This document shows positions 4,193 to 7,008 of a stretch of DNA of 7,008 nucleotides, piece after piece (within the stretch, counting starts at the first letter, position 1; the number at the start of each line of letters is the position of its first letter). Source of the DNA: Candidatus Poseidoniaceae archaeon (GTDB taxonomy: Archaea; Thermoplasmatota; Poseidoniia; Poseidoniales; Poseidoniaceae). The notes beneath the pieces are model-generated. The model made no database searches. It was given only the letters and a program-made list of their open reading frames with translations, and was not told where the DNA came from. Location of the stretch: positions 20,484 to 27,491 of the forward strand of contig DUJK01000028.1 in assembly GCA_013329925.1 (NCBI GenBank). Direction: 5' to 3'. Made by a program: the position numbers and the translations under genes.

Positions 4193-5131
4193 ATGCGAAG
4201 AGTGTTGCATGTTGGGCCTTGTAATACTCCTGGCGGGATAGCTAAGGTCATTGAAATCTTATCACAAAATCCACCAACTGGTTGGAATGCCGACACATTA
4301 AATTCTCATTCTAAAGGAAATATTTTTGCTAAATTATTAGCTTGGCGTAAAGCTCAAACGTATCTTAAAAATCATGCTCGTGAGTTTGATATTATTCACA
4401 TTCACTCTGCAGCAGGATGGTCTTACCGGCGCAAGTTGAGTTTGGCTCGTATTGCATTCAAACAAAACACTCAGGTGGTATTTCATATTCATAGCGGCCA
4501 ATTTGACCAATTTGCCAAGCAAAGAAACAACATTAGAGAGGAATTAAAATCGGTAAATTTAGTGGTGCTATCTAATTATTGGCAAGAAAAATTACAACCG
4601 ATAATCGGTGATTGCTTGGTTATTGGAAATCCAGTAGATCCAAAAATTACCATTGATGATTCTATCTCTCGAAAAGCCAAACAATTGTTGTTATTAGGCA
4701 GACCTGACCCTGTAAAAGGCCATAGTTTTGCTTTTGATATTGCTAGACGGCTGCAAAAAGAAGGATGGGAATTAATTGCTACCGGTACGGAGCATAACGA
4801 AGCTGGAATCAAAGGACTAGGCTGGGTTACTGAGCAAGAAAAATATCGATTATTGCAAGAGAGTTCGGCAATATTAATTCCTTCAAAGTTTGAAGGCCAG
4901 CCGCTAGTGATGTTGGAAGCATTAGCTGCAGGTTGCCCGGTTATTGCTTCGGATAAAATTCCTGAATTGCCTTCTTGTGTCACATCAGCTACTCATGAAG
5001 ACTTAGATGAATGGATAAAAGCGGTTAGGAAGGTAAAGCAAGAAGATTATTCAAAATACATAAACGCACACTGGGTAGGGGAGATAAACCAAAAATGGTC
5101 CGATATGTATGTTAGTATTATTGACAACTAA
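4193..5131 (+). CDS. Family 4 (GT-B) glycosyltransferase
   Basis: This 312-residue two-domain enzyme probably transfers a hexose or similar sugar from a nucleotide donor, with retention of configuration, as known for family GT4. The N-terminal domain has the glycine-rich turn GPCNTPGGIAKV (8-19) and FHIHSG (97-102). The C-terminal donor domain has VIGNPVDP (143-150), LLLGRPDPVKGH (166-177), where R170 and K175 are the likely phosphate-binding pair, and the EX7E motif with E234 and E242 in FEGQPLVMLEALAAGCPVIAS. There is no membrane helix, so it is cytoplasmic or peripheral. It is somewhat shorter than many GT4 enzymes (about 350-400). It is divergent from the GT2 gene and convergent with the next glycosyltransferase, 15 bases apart. 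No ribosome binding site precedes ATG 4193, which suggests leaderless expression. Acceptor and sugar are unknown. Confidence 0.9.
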   Translation: MRRVLHVGPCNTPGGIAKVIEILSQNPPTGWNADTLNSHSKGNIFAKLLAWRKAQTYLKNHAREFDIIHIHSAAGWSYRRKLSLARIAFKQNTQVVFHIHSGQFDQFAKQRNNIREELKSVNLVVLSNYWQEKLQPIIGDCLVIGNPVDPKITIDDSISRKAKQLLLLGRPDPVKGHSFAFDIARRLQKEGWELIATGTEHNEAGIKGLGWVTEQEKYRLLQESSAILIPSKFEGQPLVMLEALAAGCPVIASDKIPELPSCVTSATHEDLDEWIKAVRKVKQEDYSKYINAHWVGEINQKWSDMYVSIIDN

Positions 5132-5140
5132 ATTTGTCAG
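5121..5140. terminator. Inverted repeat over the GT4 stop, possible two-way terminator
   Basis: TGACAA (5122-5127) and TTGTCA (5134-5139) enclose CTAAAT, and T-rich sequence follows on the + side. The 15-base convergent gap has nothing else to stop transcription. The stem is short and AT-rich. Confidence 0.25.
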
Positions 5141-5146
5141 TAATTG

Positions 5147-6259
5147 TTATTTTGAGTTATCAGAATGTTTGTTTGCTTGTGTTATAATCAAATCACTCAA
5201 CCGATTAACAATAGGCGACCAATCAAGATTAGATTCAGCAAACAATCTGGCTTGATTTTGTAATTCTCTCAGTTCACCAACCTCTAAACTAGCGATGAAT
5301 TTTACCGCCTGTTGAATGAAATTTTCTTCCTTGCACAAGTGCAGCCATTCGCCAGAATCATCTATTCTGTGACCAGTGTGGTCAACACCAACAATTATCA
5401 TGCCACTTGCTAGATATTCCGACCGTTTTAGTGGACTAGCGAGTCGCCAAACCTTCTGGTTAGTCATTGGCAAAAAGCCAATATCGTAGGATGATAACTT
5501 TTCAGATAGAGTTTTTGTGTCAAGAGGTTGCGTAATAGTAACTTTATCAGAATGAGACCTAATCAACTCTTTTACAGCATTGCCACTGCCATGCAAATTG
5601 AGATTTACTTCTAAACCAAGTTCGTTTAGCCGTGAGTGGATTTCGATTATTTGTGCTATGTTTCGATTCGCATCTATTTTCCCATGATAGCCAAGTTGTA
5701 ATTGTCCGGATTTTTTGCCATTATGGAATATTTCGGTATCTACACCAGCAGGGATTACGACCATTTTATCATCAGTTAAGCCTATTTTTTGGGCGACAAA
5801 CTCCTTGTGAGCGGATGAAACTACACAACCAGTGCCGTTTGAATGCTGTTTCACCAATCTCCAACTTCTTTTCCAAAAGTACCATTGGAATCTGGAAAGA
5901 ATATTACCATCTGCTGGTGGACTTCGATCCATCAAAATCCATGGAACTTCCATTCTATCAAGAATAGGGGCTAATTTTCCAGCAACCCGCCAATCAAGAA
6001 TTGCGACCGTCTCTTTCTTCATGTCCTGATGTTTTATCCAATTAACCATTTTACGAGACACTGTTATCGATTTGAAACCGGGAATCGCGTTCGTTGGTAA
6101 ACCATGATGATCCCAAGGATACTCGGCGTGTGACCCTGCAATATCGGGATTAACAAATTTAACACTGTGACCTTTTTTTGTCAATCCGGCAGCTAGAGAT
6201 TTCTGTGTAGTGGCACATAAGTCATTGATTTGTCTGCCAGAAAACCATATGACATTCAT
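5147..6259 (-). CDS. GT-B glycosyltransferase (group 1/4-like)
   Basis: This is a 370-residue putative sugar transferase acting in the cytoplasm. Counting from ATG 6259, it begins MNVIWFSGRQ. A typical linker-region motif VVIPAGVDTEIF lies at 167-178, LGYHGKIDANRNI at 189-201 opens the donor domain, and SPLKRSEYLASGMIIVG at 275-291 is the donor-binding segment. The second Glu of EX7E is present (E281), but Leu stands where the first Glu would be; this is the SPxKxxEYxAxG variant seen in several GT-B families. The N-terminal half matches nothing I can name. A TTG at 6268 overlaps the epimerase stop (TTGA) and would add three residues; ATG 6259, five bases after that stop, is the more natural start. 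Close spacing implies co-transcription and translational coupling with the epimerase. Donor and acceptor are unknown. Confidence 0.84.
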   Translation of the reverse strand: MNVIWFSGRQINDLCATTQKSLAAGLTKKGHSVKFVNPDIAGSHAEYPWDHHGLPTNAIPGFKSITVSRKMVNWIKHQDMKKETVAILDWRVAGKLAPILDRMEVPWILMDRSPPADGNILSRFQWYFWKRSWRLVKQHSNGTGCVVSSAHKEFVAQKIGLTDDKMVVIPAGVDTEIFHNGKKSGQLQLGYHGKIDANRNIAQIIEIHSRLNELGLEVNLNLHGSGNAVKELIRSHSDKVTITQPLDTKTLSEKLSSYDIGFLPMTNQKVWRLASPLKRSEYLASGMIIVGVDHTGHRIDDSGEWLHLCKEENFIQQAVKFIASLEVGELRELQNQARLFAESNLDWSPIVNRLSDLIITQANKHSDNSK

Positions 6260-6264
6260 TTGAA

Positions 6265-7008
6265 TCAACTCTGCGAGTTTAATCGTTGTAAAACTAGTTC
6301 CTTGATTCCGTGTTCAAATTCAACCTTCGGAGTCCACTGAATTGTTTCATTAATTCTAGCAATACTTGCCATTGAATGGCGAATATCTCCGACTCTTTCA
6401 GGACCATGGGTTGGTATTAGTGGTGTGAAATTTGGCATCCCTTGAGTGAGTGAATTATTGATTATTGCAATTAAATCTAGCAAGGTAACTCTAGTTTGGG
6501 TTGCGACATTGTAAACATGATGGTTGTCGGCTTTCCATTCACCATCTATCAATGACCATATTGCGTCACATACATCATCAACATGAACGAAGTCACGAGT
6601 ATGTAGCCCGTCGCCATTAATTTTGGGGGCCTGTTTATTTACCATCATATCAACAAATTTTGGGACTACTGCTGCATATGCACCGTCTGGCCTTTGACCA
6701 ACTCCATAGACATTAAAGAATCTTAATGCAGTTGCTTTCAAGCCATTATTTCTAGCCTCCAAAATTTGTTGTTCATTAATCCATTTTGATTCAGCATATG
6801 GCGATAATATCTGACCTGCATCTTGCTCTTTTAGCGGCAAGGTGTCAGCATTGCCGTAAACCGCTGCGCTTGATGCGACAACTAATCTTTGAACATCGTT
6901 ATCAAAGCATGATTGAATCACATTATCTGTCCCTAACACATTTATCTCATTGGTTTCTTCTGGTTTTTCAACCGATAGAGGCACTGATACTTGGGCTGCC
7001 AAGTGCAC
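6265..7008 (-). CDS. NAD-dependent sugar-nucleotide epimerase, UDP-GlcNAc 4-epimerase-like (N-terminus missing)
   Basis: This extended short-chain dehydrogenase probably interconverts UDP-glucose/galactose or their N-acetyl forms for the neighbouring glycosyltransferases. The visible 247 residues begin inside the gene at HLAAQ (the first GTG is internal), so about 60-75 N-terminal residues, including the GxxGxxG NAD site, lie beyond the right edge. The sequence shows NEINVLGT (20-27), ASSAAVYG with the catalytic Ser (45-52), the YAESK catalytic Tyr71 and Lys75, RFFNVYG (96-102), PDGAYAAVVPKF (107-118), INGDGLHTRDFVHVDD (130-145) and a C-terminal GPERVGDIRHS. The GAYAAVVPKF segment is closest to the WbpP-type UDP-GlcNAc 4-epimerases, but dehydratase or other epimerase roles remain possible. 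Its TGA stop overlaps a TTG of the downstream glycosyltransferase gene, so the two form an operon reading leftward. Confidence 0.88.
   Translation of the reverse strand: MHLAAQVSVPLSVEKPEETNEINVLGTDNVIQSCFDNDVQRLVVASSAAVYGNADTLPLKEQDAGQILSPYAESKWINEQQILEARNNGLKATALRFFNVYGVGQRPDGAYAAVVPKFVDMMVNKQAPKINGDGLHTRDFVHVDDVCDAIWSLIDGEWKADNHHVYNVATQTRVTLLDLIAIINNSLTQGMPNFTPLIPTHGPERVGDIRHSMASIARINETIQWTPKVEFEHGIKELVLQRLNSQS

Noticed and set aside
1..7008. CRISPR array, insertion sequence or integrase
   Set aside because: No regularly spaced repeats, no transposase or recombinase motifs, and no terminal inverted repeats flanking a gene.

Overview
The window looks like a piece of an uncultivated planktonic euryarchaeon, most likely Marine Group II (Poseidoniales) or a related Thermoplasmata lineage. 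This is inferred from gene content: a type II methionine aminopeptidase, a pilin with the archaeal N-terminal motif (AVSPVIATILMVAIT), GGTGA/GGAGG Shine-Dalgarno sequences, TATA-like boxes about 25 bases upstream of apparently leaderless genes, and T-tract terminators. There is no rRNA or other phylogenetic marker, so the exact lineage is a guess.

Left part (1-1994, + strand): a tight operon. It holds the possible tail of an unidentified gene, a 90-residue protein of unknown function with a TBP-half-like secondary-structure pattern, a single-domain YrdC/TsaC-type protein (first step of tRNA t6A synthesis) and a type II methionine aminopeptidase. The genes overlap or nearly touch, and a long T tract closes the unit. 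The shared theme is translation: tRNA modification and removal of the initiator methionine.

Middle part (1945-2880): a roughly 300-base non-coding stretch with a TATA-like box, a long imperfect hairpin, two smaller inverted repeats and a GC hairpin followed by T5. It may be an undescribed small RNA gene or a complex pilin leader. Next comes a secreted, very acidic, four-cysteine type IV pilin-like protein. Its promoter, 5' hairpin, GGAGG site, perfect 18-bp palindrome and strong terminator-like hairpin suggest an abundant monocistronic mRNA.

Right part (2878-7008): surface-glycan genes. A membrane-anchored family 2 glycosyltransferase (-) is divergent from a family 4 glycosyltransferase (+) across a short promoter region. 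That gene converges on a second GT-B glycosyltransferase (-), which is translationally coupled to an upstream NAD-dependent sugar-nucleotide 4-epimerase (-) that is cut by the window edge. Together these would make and transfer nucleotide sugars for an envelope glycan or glycoprotein. Whether the pilin is a target is open: its mature part has no N-X-S/T sequon.
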